A stretch of 64,000 bases of DNA, from positions 124,001-188,000 of the forward strand of contig NZ_JBHFEI010000007.1 in NCBI RefSeq assembly GCF_041928815.1, in the 5' to 3' direction. The DNA comes from JBHFEI01 sp041928815. GTDB lineage: Bacteria > Pseudomonadota > Alphaproteobacteria > Rhizobiales > Rhizobiaceae. The position numbers and the translations under genes were made by a program. Positions 24,094 to 32,771 of this stretch are shown in pieces. A model generated the notes under the pieces. It made no database searches, was not told where the DNA came from, and saw only the letters and a program-made list of their open reading frames with translations. How positions within the stretch are numbered: the stretch's first letter is position 1; each line of letters starts with the position of its first letter.

Positions 24094-25422
24094 TCAGAAG
24101 CCGCCCTTGCCGGGGATCCAGCTGGTTCCGGCGAGCGGCACGTGCGCCATCGCCGAGGCCTCGATGGTGAGTGCCACGAGATCCTCCGGCTCCAGATTGT
24201 GCAGGTGGTTCTTGCCGCAGGCCCGCGCGATCGTCTGCGCTTCGAGCGTCATCACCTTCAGGTAGTTGGCGAGACGGCGACCGGCGAGGATCGGGTCGAG
24301 GCGCTTCGACAGGTCCGGGTCCTGCGTGGTGATGCCGGCCGGGTCCTTGCCCTCGTGCCAGTCGTCATAGGCGCCGGCGGTGGTGCCGAGCGCCTGATAC
24401 TCGTCTTCCCAGTGCGGATCGTTGTCGCCGAGCGCCACCAGTGCCGCCGTGCCGATCGCGACCGCATCGGCGCCGAGCGCCAGCGCCTTCGCCACGTCTG
24501 CGCCGGAACGGATGCCGCCGGAGACGATGAGCTGGACTTTCCGGTGCATGCCCAGATCCTGCAGCGCCTGCACGGCGGGGCGGATGCAGGCGAGCGTCGG
24601 CATGCCGACATTCTCGATGAAGACGTCCTGCGTCGCCGCCGTGCCCCCTTGCATACCGTCAAGCACGACGACATCGGCGCCGGCTTTCACCGCGAGCGCG
24701 GTGTCGTAATAGGGGCGCGCGCCGCCGACCTTGATATAGATCGGCTTCTGCCAGTCGGTGATCTCGCGGATCTCGAGGATCTTGATTTCGAGATCGTCCG
24801 GTCCGGTCCAGTCCGGATGGCGGCAGGCGGAGCGCTGGTCGATCCCCTTCGGCAGCGTGCGCATCTCGGCGACGCGGTCGGAGATCTTCTGGCCGAGCAG
24901 CATGCCGCCGCCGCCGGGCTTCGCCCCTTGGCCGACGACGATCTCGATCGCGTCGGCGCGGCGAAGGTCCTTCGGGTTCATGCCGTAGCGCGAAGGGAGA
25001 TACTGGTAGACCAGCGTCTGCGAATGGCCGCGCTCCTCGTCGGTCATGCCGCCGTCGCCTGTCGTGGTCGATGTGCCGGCAATGGTGGCGCCACGCCCCA
25101 GCGCTTCCTTGGCCGGGCCGGACAGCGCGCCAAAACTCATGCCGGCGATGGTGATCGGCGTCTTCAGCGTGATCGGCTTCCTGGCGAAGCGCGTGCCGAG
25201 CGTCACCGACGTCTCGCATTTCTCGCGATAGCCTTCGAGCGGATAGCGCGAGATCGAGGCCCCGAGGAAGAGCAGGTCGTCGAAATGCGGAACCTTGCGC
25301 TTCGCCCCGCCGCCGCGGATGTCGTAGATGCCGGTCGCCGCAGCCCGGCGGATTTCGGCGAGCGTATAATCGTCGAAGGTGGCGGACTTGCGCGGCGGCG
25401 TGCGCGGATTGTGATAGCTCAT
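24094..25422 (-). CDS. mgsC: N-methylglutamate synthase subunit C / glutamate-synthase-like FMN protein (GlxD)
   Basis: A 442-residue protein of the FMN-binding glutamate synthase domain. Supporting segments are ISRYPLEGYREKCET and GMSFGALSGPAKEALGRGAT, then DAIEIVVGQGAKPGGGGML (substrate/FMN loop). VKAGADVVVLDGMQGGTAA and VSGGIRSGADVAKALALGAD (phosphate loop of the TIM barrel) follow. An internal Cys cluster region with CGKNHLHNLEPEDL closes the protein. With the amidotransferase and GXGXG subunits upstream it forms the three-subunit N-methylglutamate synthase (MgsABC) or GlxBCD complex. The ATG at 25422 lies 10 bp after the GXGXG gene; upstream frame extension covers that gene and was dropped. 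Confidence 0.87.
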   Translation of the reverse strand: MSYHNPRTPPRKSATFDDYTLAEIRRAAATGIYDIRGGGAKRKVPHFDDLLFLGASISRYPLEGYREKCETSVTLGTRFARKPITLKTPITIAGMSFGALSGPAKEALGRGATIAGTSTTTGDGGMTDEERGHSQTLVYQYLPSRYGMNPKDLRRADAIEIVVGQGAKPGGGGMLLGQKISDRVAEMRTLPKGIDQRSACRHPDWTGPDDLEIKILEIREITDWQKPIYIKVGGARPYYDTALAVKAGADVVVLDGMQGGTAATQDVFIENVGMPTLACIRPAVQALQDLGMHRKVQLIVSGGIRSGADVAKALALGADAVAIGTAALVALGDNDPHWEDEYQALGTTAGAYDDWHEGKDPAGITTQDPDLSKRLDPILAGRRLANYLKVMTLEAQTIARACGKNHLHNLEPEDLVALTIEASAMAHVPLAGTSWIPGKGGF

Positions 25423-25432
25423 GTCCGGTCCC

Positions 25433-26119
25433 TCAATAGGCTTCGGCGTTGTCGATGTTGAACGTGTAGAGTTTGCGCGCCGAACCGTAGCGCCTGAACG
25501 AGGCCGGATCGACATCGGTGACGCCGGCCTTCTCCAGAAGCTCGGCGACGAGCTTCACATGCTTCGGCTTCATCTCCTTCTCGATGCAGTCGGCGCCCAG
25601 GCTTTTCACCGAACCGCGCACGAAGAGCTTGGCTTCGTAGAGGCTGTCGCCCAGCGCGTCGCCGGCATCGCCGAGCACGACGAGGTGGCCGGACTGGCCC
25701 ATGAAGGCCGACATATGGCCGATATTGCCGTGGACGACGATGTCGATGCCCTTCATCGAGATGCCGCAGCGCGACGCCGCGTTGCCCTTGATCACGAGAA
25801 GGCCGCCACGTCCGGTGGCGCCGGCATATTGCGAGGCGTCGCCCTCGATGACGACGGTGCCGCCCATCATGTTTTCCGCCACACCCGGACCGGCCGAGCC
25901 GTGCACGGTGACCGTGCCGCCATCGTTCATGCCGGCGCAGTAATAGCCGACGGAGCCGTGCACGTCGACGCTCACGGGCTTGTCGATGCCGACGGCCACC
26001 GCATGGCTGCCGCGCGGATTGACCACCTCGAAATGGGTCTCGTTCGAGCCCTCGGGAAGGGCGTGCAGCGCGCTGTTGAGGTCACGCAGCGGCGTGACGG
26101 AAAGATCGAAGACGGGCAT
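25433..26119 (-). CDS. mgsB: N-methylglutamate synthase subunit B / GXGXG-repeat protein (GlxC)
   Basis: A 228-residue protein made of the right-handed beta-helix (GXGXG) domain of glutamate synthase. The repeats read HGSVGYYCAGMNDGG, HGSAGPGVAENMMGG, GDASQYAGATGRGG, GNAASRCGISMKG and GNIGHMSAFMGQSG, each about 20 residues. In glutamate synthase this domain has a structural role linking the other two; here it is a separate subunit. The order amidotransferase, GXGXG, FMN domain matches mgsABC. It starts 26 bp after the amidotransferase gene. Confidence 0.88.
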   Translation of the reverse strand: MPVFDLSVTPLRDLNSALHALPEGSNETHFEVVNPRGSHAVAVGIDKPVSVDVHGSVGYYCAGMNDGGTVTVHGSAGPGVAENMMGGTVVIEGDASQYAGATGRGGLLVIKGNAASRCGISMKGIDIVVHGNIGHMSAFMGQSGHLVVLGDAGDALGDSLYEAKLFVRGSVKSLGADCIEKEMKPKHVKLVAELLEKAGVTDVDPASFRRYGSARKLYTFNIDNAEAY

Positions 26120-26145
26120 GGATGGTCCTTGATGTCGGGAGGCGC

Positions 26146-27051
26146 TCAGGCGGCCTTGTCGTGGTCCCAGAAGTAGACGGTCGCCGGCTCCGGCTCCCAG
26201 ACGCGGGCGGTCTCGATGCCCGGCAGGTTGACGAGCGCGCGGTATTCCGAGCCGAAGGCGACATAGCGGTCGGTCTCGGCCATCACCGCCGGCTTGCAGG
26301 CGATCGGATCGCGCACCACGCCGAAGCCGGACTTGGTGCCGACGACGAAGGTGAAGAAGCCGTCGAGATCGTCGAGCGCGCCGGTCAGCGCCTCGCCGAG
26401 ATCCTTGCCCTTGGCCATCTCGGCCGTCAGATAGGCGGCAGCGACCTCGGAGTCGTTCTCCGTCTCGAAGGCCATGCCTTCGCGCTTCAGTTCACGCCGC
26501 AGGTTGTTGTGGTTCGACAACGAGCCGTTGTGGACGAGGCACTGGTCGGCGCCGGTCGAAAAGGGATGCGCGCCGAGCGTGGTCACCGCCGATTCCGTCG
26601 CCATGCGGGTATGGCCGATGCCGTGCGTGCCGCCCATCGCGCGGATGTCGAAGCGGGAGACGACGTCCTTCGGCAAGCCGGTCTCCTTGTAGATCTCGAC
26701 GCTGTCGCCGGCGCCCATGACGCGGATGCGCGGGTTGATCGCGGCGATCGCCGCGCGCGTTTCGTCGAGCGCCGCCGAGTCGAGGTCGATCACGGCATGG
26801 GTGCTCTTCACGGTGACCGCGACCTCATGGCCGGTCGCGTCCTTCAGCTGCGCGGCGAGCGCAGCGAAATCGGCGGGATCGGCCGATTGCACCGTGATCT
26901 TGGCACGGCCTCTCGATGGCGCGCCGTAGATGGCGATGCCGGCCGAATCCGGCCCCCGGTCGGTCATGGTGATCAGCATGTCCGAGAGCAGGTTTCCAAG
27001 CTCCGGCTCCAGCGATTTGTCCTTGAGAAACAGTCCGACGATTCCGCACAC
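26146..27051 (-). CDS. mgsA: N-methylglutamate synthase subunit A / class II glutamine amidotransferase-like protein (GlxB)
   Basis: A 301-residue Ntn-hydrolase amidotransferase domain. The GTG at 27051 is the right start: it puts the catalytic Cys at position 2 (CGIVGLFLKD) as the family requires, and AAGAGGAAG precedes it. Further motifs are DRGPDSAGIAIYG, HTRMATESAVTTLGAHPF and VHNGSLSNHNNLRREL, and ETENDSEVAAAYL is typical of GltB-type domains. It would supply ammonia or handle the amide of the glutamyl donor for the complex. Its own 95-bp leader is A/T-rich and probably holds a promoter under control of the neighbouring XRE-cupin regulator. Confidence 0.88.
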   Translation of the reverse strand: MCGIVGLFLKDKSLEPELGNLLSDMLITMTDRGPDSAGIAIYGAPSRGRAKITVQSADPADFAALAAQLKDATGHEVAVTVKSTHAVIDLDSAALDETRAAIAAINPRIRVMGAGDSVEIYKETGLPKDVVSRFDIRAMGGTHGIGHTRMATESAVTTLGAHPFSTGADQCLVHNGSLSNHNNLRRELKREGMAFETENDSEVAAAYLTAEMAKGKDLGEALTGALDDLDGFFTFVVGTKSGFGVVRDPIACKPAVMAETDRYVAFGSEYRALVNLPGIETARVWEPEPATVYFWDHDKAA

Positions 27052-27146
27052 GGGCGCGCTTCCTCTTGATGGGGTCGATGGGAAAGACCTACCAGCCCCG
27101 CACGGAAATATCAACTAAGGAGAATAAAAATTTCTTTTAAGGCAAA
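27052..27146 (-). promoter_or_regulatory. A/T-rich promoter region of the mgs-gmaS genes
   Basis: The 95 bp between the XRE-cupin regulator stop and the GTG of the first mgs gene contain a distinctly A/T-rich segment (27105-27145, with AATAAAAATTTCTTTTAA) in otherwise very GC-rich DNA. No clean operator could be defined by eye. Promoter function is inferred from composition and position. Confidence 0.4.
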
Positions 27147-27818
27147 TCAGCCGCGGGCATGCGGCTGCGGATAGGAGATGATCGAGAGGTATCGGATCGG
27201 CAGGCGCACCAGTTCCTCCGGTCCGTGCCGGGCGTCGGCGTCGAAGAACAGGCTGTCGCCGGGCAGCATGGTGAAGAGCCGGTCGCCGTGGCGGTAGACC
27301 ACCTCGCCCTCCAGCATGTAGATGAACTCCATGCCCTCGTGCTGGAAGGCCGGGAACGTGTCGCTGTCGGCCGACAGCGTGATCAGGTAGGGCTCGACGA
27401 CGACGCCGCTCGAATTGTTGTCGATATGGCCGAGCAGATTGTACTGGTGGCCGGCGCGGGTGCCGCGCCGCTCCAGTTCCACCCCCTCCCCCGCCTTCAC
27501 GAAGACGGCGTTGCGCGGCTCCTCGAAGCGGCGGAAGAAGGCGGTCAGCGGCACGCCGAGCGCGCGCGACAGCGATTGCAGCGTCGTCAGCGAGGGCGAG
27601 ATATTGCCGTTCTCGATCTTCGACAGCATGCCGAGCGACAGGCCGGTGGCCGAGGCGAGATCGGCGCCGGTGATGCCGAGCGTCTTGCGAAACGCCCGCA
27701 CCTCGTGGCCGATGGCGATCTCGAGATTGTTGACGGTCGGCTCCCGCAATGCATGCGGATCCTGGCCGAAGGCGGCAGCCAGCCCCCCCGTCTCGACCGT
27801 GTCGCTCTTCTTGCCCAT
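27147..27818 (-). CDS. XRE-family regulator with C-terminal cupin
   Basis: A 223-residue regulator. A helix-turn-helix (about residues 33-88) reads GADLASATGLSLGMLSKIEN with FRKTLGITG before it, and a small-molecule cupin domain follows (about 135-210: EPYLITLSADSDTFPAFQHE, EGMEFIYMLEGEVVYRHGD). This is the PuuR/SutR-type architecture commonly controlling amino acid or polyamine use. It lies directly upstream of, and in line with, the mgs genes and 84 bp downstream of the HAL-family gene. It is the probable regulator of the N-methylglutamate pathway here; the effector may be a methylated amine or glutamyl amide (inference). Confidence 0.9.
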   Translation of the reverse strand: MGKKSDTVETGGLAAAFGQDPHALREPTVNNLEIAIGHEVRAFRKTLGITGADLASATGLSLGMLSKIENGNISPSLTTLQSLSRALGVPLTAFFRRFEEPRNAVFVKAGEGVELERRGTRAGHQYNLLGHIDNNSSGVVVEPYLITLSADSDTFPAFQHEGMEFIYMLEGEVVYRHGDRLFTMLPGDSLFFDADARHGPEELVRLPIRYLSIISYPQPHARG

Positions 27819-27902
27819 GCCGCTTCCCCCGGTGTCTCGGAGGCCATTCTGTCCTGCGGGTGAAATTTTCTCAACTGTCGGGAAAGATGAAAGTCGTCGC
27901 GG

Positions 27903-29396
27903 TCAGGGGATGGCCGGTGGCAATGCGTCGAGAAGGCCTCGGACCGCCGCGATCTCGGCGGAAAGCGGCCGGTCGTCGGCATAGCGGGCGGAACGATCGC
28001 GCACCGCGCGGTGGATCGCCTCGGTGCCCGGCGCGCGGGCGCCAAGGCCGGCCTGGATGTCGCTCGCCTCCGCCGCCGCCAGGAGTTCGATCGACAGGAT
28101 ATCGGCGGTGTTGTCGATCAGCGTCATCAGCTTGTTGGCGGCGGATGTCGGATGGCCGAGGAAATCCTCCTGCAGGGCCGATGTGACGCCGCCGTCGACG
28201 CTCGCGGGCGCCGCCAGCCGCCGGTTTTCCGCCGCAAGCACGCAGGCGGTATACTGGGCGATCATGAAGCCGGAGCCGGCGCCCGGATCGGCGGCGAGGA
28301 AGGCCGGCAGGCCGCTCAGCGCCGGATTGGTCAGGCGCTCGATGCGCCGCTCGCTCATGATGGCGATCTGGGCGAGCGCGATCGCGAGCGTGTCGAGCCC
28401 ATGGCCGAGGGCCGGCGCCACCGCATGGGCCTGCGAGGCGACGCGCGGATCCTCCGGCGTACCGAACAGCGCCGGATTGTCGGTGACCGAGGCGATCTCG
28501 CGATCGACGACCTCCGCCACGAAGGCGAAGGCATCGCGGGCGGCGCCGTGGGCGTGCGGGACGGCGCGCAGGCTCAGCGCATCCTGCGTGCGCCGGCCCT
28601 GCGAGGCGGGGATCATGCCGCTGCCGGCGAGCCGGGCACGCAGATCCGCACCTGCAGCCTGCAGACCCTCGGACCGGCGGATCGACAGCACGTCCTCGCC
28701 GAAAGCGTTCACTTGCCCGCCGAGCGCCTCGATCGTCAGCGCCGCCGCGGCTTCGGCCCAGCCGATCAGCCGTTCGGCCCGGGCAAGCGCCAGCGCCCCG
28801 AGGCCGGTGGCGCAGGCCGAGCCGTTGACGAGGCTGAGGCCCTCCTTGGCTTCGAGCAGCAAAGGTTCGAGACCCATGGCGGCGAGCGCCTCGCGACCGG
28901 AGACGGAGCGACCGTCGAGCCGTGCCCTCCCCTCCCCGATCAGGACAAGGGCGATATGGGCATTGTGGGTGAGATAGCCGGCCGAGCCCTTCGACGGCAC
29001 GTGGGGAATGCAGCCATGGTCGAGGAAGGCGAGATAATGGCGGATGATGGCGGCGCGCACGCCGGAATGGCCATGGGCGAGATTGGAGATCTGCGCGGCG
29101 ATGATCGACCGGACCTCGGCTTCCGGCAGGAGCGGCCCGACGCCGGCGGCATGGCTCATGATCAGGTTGCGCGACAGGCGTTGCTGCGCGGCGCGGTCGA
29201 CCGCCGTGTCCGACAGCGCGCCGACGCCCGTCGTCACGCCATAGGCGCGCACGCCGCTCTCGACGATGGCCGTCACGATGGCCCGCGCATGGTCGATGCG
29301 GTCCCACGCGGCCGCGCTCAGCGTCAGGCGCGCGCCTTCGGCGATCGCGGCGATGCCGCGCCAGTCCAGCCCGTCGTCAAGAAGGATCGTGTCCAT
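27903..29396 (-). CDS. HAL/PAL-superfamily protein without the MIO triad
   Basis: A 497-residue protein of the histidine/aromatic ammonia-lyase superfamily: YGVTTGVGAL (Tyr52), NGSACATG, SVTDNPALFG and HPASVDGGVTSALQEDF-type segments are present. The loop that makes the MIO cofactor is changed: where HAL has GSVG-ASG-DLAPLAH, this protein has KGSAGYLTHNAH (136-147), about three residues shorter and lacking Ala-Ser-Gly. The QDPYSLR tyrosine is also replaced (QDALSLR). The DNA reads cleanly through, so no frameshift explains it. It is therefore unlikely to be a normal MIO ammonia-lyase; an altered reaction or binding role is possible. It lies upstream of the XRE regulator and mgs genes in the same direction. 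Confidence 0.8.
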   Translation of the reverse strand: MDTILLDDGLDWRGIAAIAEGARLTLSAAAWDRIDHARAIVTAIVESGVRAYGVTTGVGALSDTAVDRAAQQRLSRNLIMSHAAGVGPLLPEAEVRSIIAAQISNLAHGHSGVRAAIIRHYLAFLDHGCIPHVPSKGSAGYLTHNAHIALVLIGEGRARLDGRSVSGREALAAMGLEPLLLEAKEGLSLVNGSACATGLGALALARAERLIGWAEAAAALTIEALGGQVNAFGEDVLSIRRSEGLQAAGADLRARLAGSGMIPASQGRRTQDALSLRAVPHAHGAARDAFAFVAEVVDREIASVTDNPALFGTPEDPRVASQAHAVAPALGHGLDTLAIALAQIAIMSERRIERLTNPALSGLPAFLAADPGAGSGFMIAQYTACVLAAENRRLAAPASVDGGVTSALQEDFLGHPTSAANKLMTLIDNTADILSIELLAAAEASDIQAGLGARAPGTEAIHRAVRDRSARYADDRPLSAEIAAVRGLLDALPPAIP

Positions 29397-29490
29397 GAAG
29401 CCCCCGAGGATGTCCTTCCATGGTGTAGGGAGGGGCGAGGGGCGGCGTCAACACGCGGGCGCGACATCGGCCGGCGCGAAAACCGGCGTC

Positions 29491-29594
29491 GAGAGCATGT
29501 CCAGCCGACGCGGGATCGCTTCGGCGTCGGACACTGCGGCAATAAATGGGAGAGAGCACGTTCGGTCAGCCGATTCTCACCGAACGCGCTCGCG
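29491..29594. repeat. RIME-type mosaic repeat (modules B and C)
   Basis: Module B starts GCATGTCCAGCCGACGCGGG and matches that at 21288. Module C at 29556-29594 is a hairpin in which CGTTCGGT pairs with ACCGAACG; it matches 62311-62349. They lie in the 256-bp gap between the HAL-family gene start and the end of the glycan operon. No gene is seen in this gap. Confidence 0.65.
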
Positions 29595-29652
29595 AGATGA
29601 AAGAAGGGCGCGGCCTGGCGGCGGCGCCCCTCCCGGCGGATATCTGCGCGGC

Positions 29653-31647
29653 TCAGAGCCGGACCAGCAGGCCTTCCGGCGCGCAGGTCAGGAGATGGCG
29701 CTTCTCGATCGAACGGTCTTTCACGAAGTCGGCGCCCTGTTCCGTCGCGAGGAAGTCGTTGACCGCCGTCAGCGGGCTGTTGCCCGGGCCCCAGGGCCGC
29801 GTGACGTTGAACGTGTCCTGCGGCGCATATTCGATGCCGGTGTCGAGCACGACGACGGCCGAACCGGAGGTGACCATCGGGGCGTAGAGTTTCAGTTCCT
29901 CGAAGACATGGTCGCGGGTATGGTTGGAATCGAGGAAGACGAGCACCGTCTTCGCCTCGCCGATTGCGGCCTTCACCGCGTCGATGATCGCGGCGTCGAT
30001 CGAGGAGCCCTGGATCAGCGTGATCATCGGCGCCAGCGGATGCGATTCGATCGCCTTGCGGTTATGGGCGCGGATGTCGATGTCGATGCCGATCACCTTG
30101 CGCGGCGTGTAGGCGCCGGTCCTCAGCATCTCGCCGTGGGCGATCGCGGCGAGGATGCTCGCCGACAGCACCAGCGAGCCGCCGCGGGCGATGCCGGTCT
30201 CGACGATCACGTCCGGCTGCACGCGCCAGATGATTTCCGACAGGGCCGCGATGTCCTGCGGGTCCTGGATGATCGGCAGGCCGAGCCACTGGAACATGTA
30301 CTGATAGTCGAAGGTGCGGCTGCCGTCGTGCCAGGCGCGCACGGTCGCGCGGACCTCGGGGTCGACCCAGTTGCGCTCGGCCATGCGGGCGCGGTCGGCG
30401 GAAAATTCCGCCGTCGGCGTGCGGTTCTGGCAGTCGGGCGGCAGCATGACGACGTCGACGTCGCCGCCATAGGTCTCGGCGAGATAGGTCTCGATGCGGT
30501 GGCCGTTGACGGCGGAGACGAAGGCGACGGAGCGCATGCCGGCGGCCTTGCTCTCGGCGACCAGCGCGGCAAAATCGTCGGCGCCGAGGATCGTCTTGCC
30601 GGCGATGCTGCGCCCGGTGAGCCGCGCGTCGGAATCCGCCATCCAGTCGAACCCGTCGAACGCCCGGTCGGCGAGCGTCTGCAGCAGCCGGAAGGCATAG
30701 CTCGACAGGCCGTAGACGCCGAAGCGGGCGGCGATGCCCTTTTCCGCATAGTCCGCGACGGTCGCGTGGACGGCGCCGACGGTGACCTCCAGGTCGCGCG
30801 CGGAGCGCGACAGGTAGTGCGCCATCACCTCGGCCGGTGCGCTGCGGATCGACGGAAGCTTCGGCTCCGGCTGCGGCTCCGCCGCCTTGCGGGCAAGCAC
30901 GAGGATTTCCGGATAGGCGAGCGTCGGCGTGACGCGGCGCTCGGATTCGCGCGTCGAGACGATCGTAAACCCGGCGCGGGCGAGCGCATCGGTCAGCGTC
31001 GTGATCTCGAAATGGTTGATGTGTTCGAGGTCGAAGCAGTTGTAGGGACCGTAGTAGAGCTCGTCATAGCCGCGCATGTCGGGGACGGCGACGCAGAACA
31101 GGCCGTCATCGGCGAGGATCTCGCGGATGCGGGCAAATTCCGTGTTGAAGTTGTAGACATGCTCGAAGCAGTGCGTCGAGACGACGAGGCCGTAGGCGAG
31201 ATCCGGATAGGGGCTCTCCATGTCGTAATTATAGGCCGCGCGGGCGCCGCGTTCCCTGGCGAGCTCGGAGAAGGCGAGCGCACCGGAGCCGAAATCGAGG
31301 ACGTCGGTCTTCTGCCAGTCGAGGCCGCCGTCATTGCCGATGAGATCGAGCACGCCCTCGAAATAGGCCTTGTCGATCAGCCCGAGCGCGCCGACGCGGG
31401 TATAATGCTTGTTGAAGCGGGTGTAGTAGTCGATGTAGTCGGCGTTGACCGAGGGCGAGGCATTGCCGATGAAGCCGCAGTCCTTGCAGGTGATCACGGC
31501 CATGTCGCCGGAGAGCGGATAGCCGGACGGGGTCATCAGCTTCATGTTCGTCGTCGTCCAGGTGAGGTCCGTGCCGCCGCAGCTGCGGCAGCAGGTGGCC
31601 TCCGAGGCGATTGCGTATCGATCCGACAGGGGCGCGTCTTTGTACAT
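29653..31647 (-). CDS. Two-domain methyltransferase: sugar C-methyltransferase-like plus CmcI-like
   Basis: A 664-residue fusion. Residues about 18-60 form a zinc-type knuckle (CCRSCG and CKDCG) typical of nucleotide-sugar C-methyltransferases of the TylCIII/NovU type. A SAM domain follows (VLDFGSGALAFSELARERG, THCFEHVYN) and a Rossmann-like tail (FGVYGLSSYAFRLLQTL). The C-terminal third (from about 430) is a CmcI/RmnJ-like methyltransferase: VIVETGIARGGSLVLSASIL, GIDIDIRAHNRKAI, VFLDSNHTRDHV. It probably adds C- and O-methyl groups to a sugar of the glycan made by this operon. The ATG at 31647 is preferred over a TTG at 31665 because AAAAGAGAGG precedes it. It is the last gene of the cluster. 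Confidence 0.8.
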   Translation of the reverse strand: MYKDAPLSDRYAIASEATCCRSCGGTDLTWTTTNMKLMTPSGYPLSGDMAVITCKDCGFIGNASPSVNADYIDYYTRFNKHYTRVGALGLIDKAYFEGVLDLIGNDGGLDWQKTDVLDFGSGALAFSELARERGARAAYNYDMESPYPDLAYGLVVSTHCFEHVYNFNTEFARIREILADDGLFCVAVPDMRGYDELYYGPYNCFDLEHINHFEITTLTDALARAGFTIVSTRESERRVTPTLAYPEILVLARKAAEPQPEPKLPSIRSAPAEVMAHYLSRSARDLEVTVGAVHATVADYAEKGIAARFGVYGLSSYAFRLLQTLADRAFDGFDWMADSDARLTGRSIAGKTILGADDFAALVAESKAAGMRSVAFVSAVNGHRIETYLAETYGGDVDVVMLPPDCQNRTPTAEFSADRARMAERNWVDPEVRATVRAWHDGSRTFDYQYMFQWLGLPIIQDPQDIAALSEIIWRVQPDVIVETGIARGGSLVLSASILAAIAHGEMLRTGAYTPRKVIGIDIDIRAHNRKAIESHPLAPMITLIQGSSIDAAIIDAVKAAIGEAKTVLVFLDSNHTRDHVFEELKLYAPMVTSGSAVVVLDTGIEYAPQDTFNVTRPWGPGNSPLTAVNDFLATEQGADFVKDRSIEKRHLLTCAPEGLLVRL

Positions 31648-31661
31648 CGAAGCCTCTCTTT

Positions 31662-32771
31662 TCAATCTTTGTGGCGGGCGAACAGGGTCAGCCCCTCGCC
31701 GAACAGGGAATGGGAGCGGAGATAGAGGTCGTGGGCGCCGAAGCCGGCGAGAACCGCCGGGATCTCCAGCAGCGACCGTTCGTCATGGGAGATGTTGACG
31801 AGGATGTCGCTCCTCGTCGCCGCGATCAGCCGGCGCGCGCCGGCGAGCGCCAGCGGCTCGGCCGCCTCGACATGCAGCTTGATCAGCACGCGGCCGCCGG
31901 CGGCTCCGCCGGTCTCCGCGTGGACATCGTCGAGCGTCACCGCGTCGAGGTCCATCAGCGCCGGATGGCCGAGCGCGCCTTCGCCGGTGATGCGCGCCGA
32001 GAGCTGGCCATTGGCAAGAAAGGCGTGGCTGCCCGGCCGGTCGTAGACGGGGTGGGCGTCGATCGTGATCGCCGCCGCGCGCCGGTCGTCAAGCCTCGCC
32101 TTCCTCCGCTCGCAGGTCGCGAAATTGCGGGGATCCGGTTCGAAGGCGAGATAGCGGCCGAAGGTGATCCCCGCGGGATCGAAATAGTCGACGAGGCCGA
32201 GGTCGAAGGCGCCGCAATCGTAGACGCGGTCGTAATGGGTGTCCGCGCGGCCGAACAGGCCGAGATCGTATTTCGATCCTTCCGGTCCGACCGGATAGTC
32301 GTGTCTCAGCACGCGGTCGTAGCGCCAGGCGCCGACCGCCTCGAGGATCGCGCCGGACTCGGCATCGGAAAACAGCGCCGGCAGCGCCGCGAGCCTTGCC
32401 CGGGTGGCATCGTCGGCCTCGAGGTTGCGCCAGCCGTTGGAAAAGATCGCCGGGGAATGGTGGTCGAAGAAATCGTAGACGGTCAGCACCATCGGCTGGC
32501 CGAGCCGGGCGAAGATGCCGTCGACCTCGGCCGTCGGCATCTTGAAGGCGCTGAGCAGATAGGTGATGCCCTCGACCGGCTGGTGGTCGGTAAGGTCGCG
32601 GATCTCGATGCCGCCGAGCGTGCCGCGCTTCCTCGAATCGAGGATGAAGGCGGGCTTCTCCACCCCGGCCGGCCAGAGCGCCAGCGCCATCTCGCCAAGC
32701 TGGCCGGCGCCGATGAGCGCAAAGCGGCCGGTGGCGAGCGCCGCGCCGAGCTGTTCTTCCGTGACGCTCAT
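31662..32771 (-). CDS. FkbM-like methyltransferase with N-terminal Rossmann domain
   Basis: A 369-residue protein. The N-terminus (residues 15-75, FALIGAGQLGEMALALWPAG) is a Rossmann-like segment resembling the tail of C-methyltransferases. The second half (from about 190) resembles FkbM-type SAM methyltransferases: DRVYDCGAFDLGLVDYF replaces the usual DVGANIG loop, FEPDPRNFATCE follows, and LIKLHVEAAEPLAL matches the IKIDVEG motif. Key glycines of motif I are altered, so activity is uncertain. It is coupled to the radical SAM gene upstream by a 4-nt ATGA overlap. A role in methylating a glycan or its sugar precursor is inferred from context. Confidence 0.65.
   Translation of the reverse strand: MSVTEEQLGAALATGRFALIGAGQLGEMALALWPAGVEKPAFILDSRKRGTLGGIEIRDLTDHQPVEGITYLLSAFKMPTAEVDGIFARLGQPMVLTVYDFFDHHSPAIFSNGWRNLEADDATRARLAALPALFSDAESGAILEAVGAWRYDRVLRHDYPVGPEGSKYDLGLFGRADTHYDRVYDCGAFDLGLVDYFDPAGITFGRYLAFEPDPRNFATCERRKARLDDRRAAAITIDAHPVYDRPGSHAFLANGQLSARITGEGALGHPALMDLDAVTLDDVHAETGGAAGGRVLIKLHVEAAEPLALAGARRLIAATRSDILVNISHDERSLLEIPAVLAGFGAHDLYLRSHSLFGEGLTLFARHKD

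Noticed and set aside
27903..29396. Normal hutH (histidine ammonia-lyase)
   Set aside because: The Ala-Ser-Gly triad is absent and the frame is uninterrupted, and no hutU, hutI or hutG genes are near, so the hutH name was not used.
29266..31725. 819-codon open frame on the + strand
   Set aside because: Antisense to the two-domain methyltransferase, whose SAM and zinc motifs are clear.
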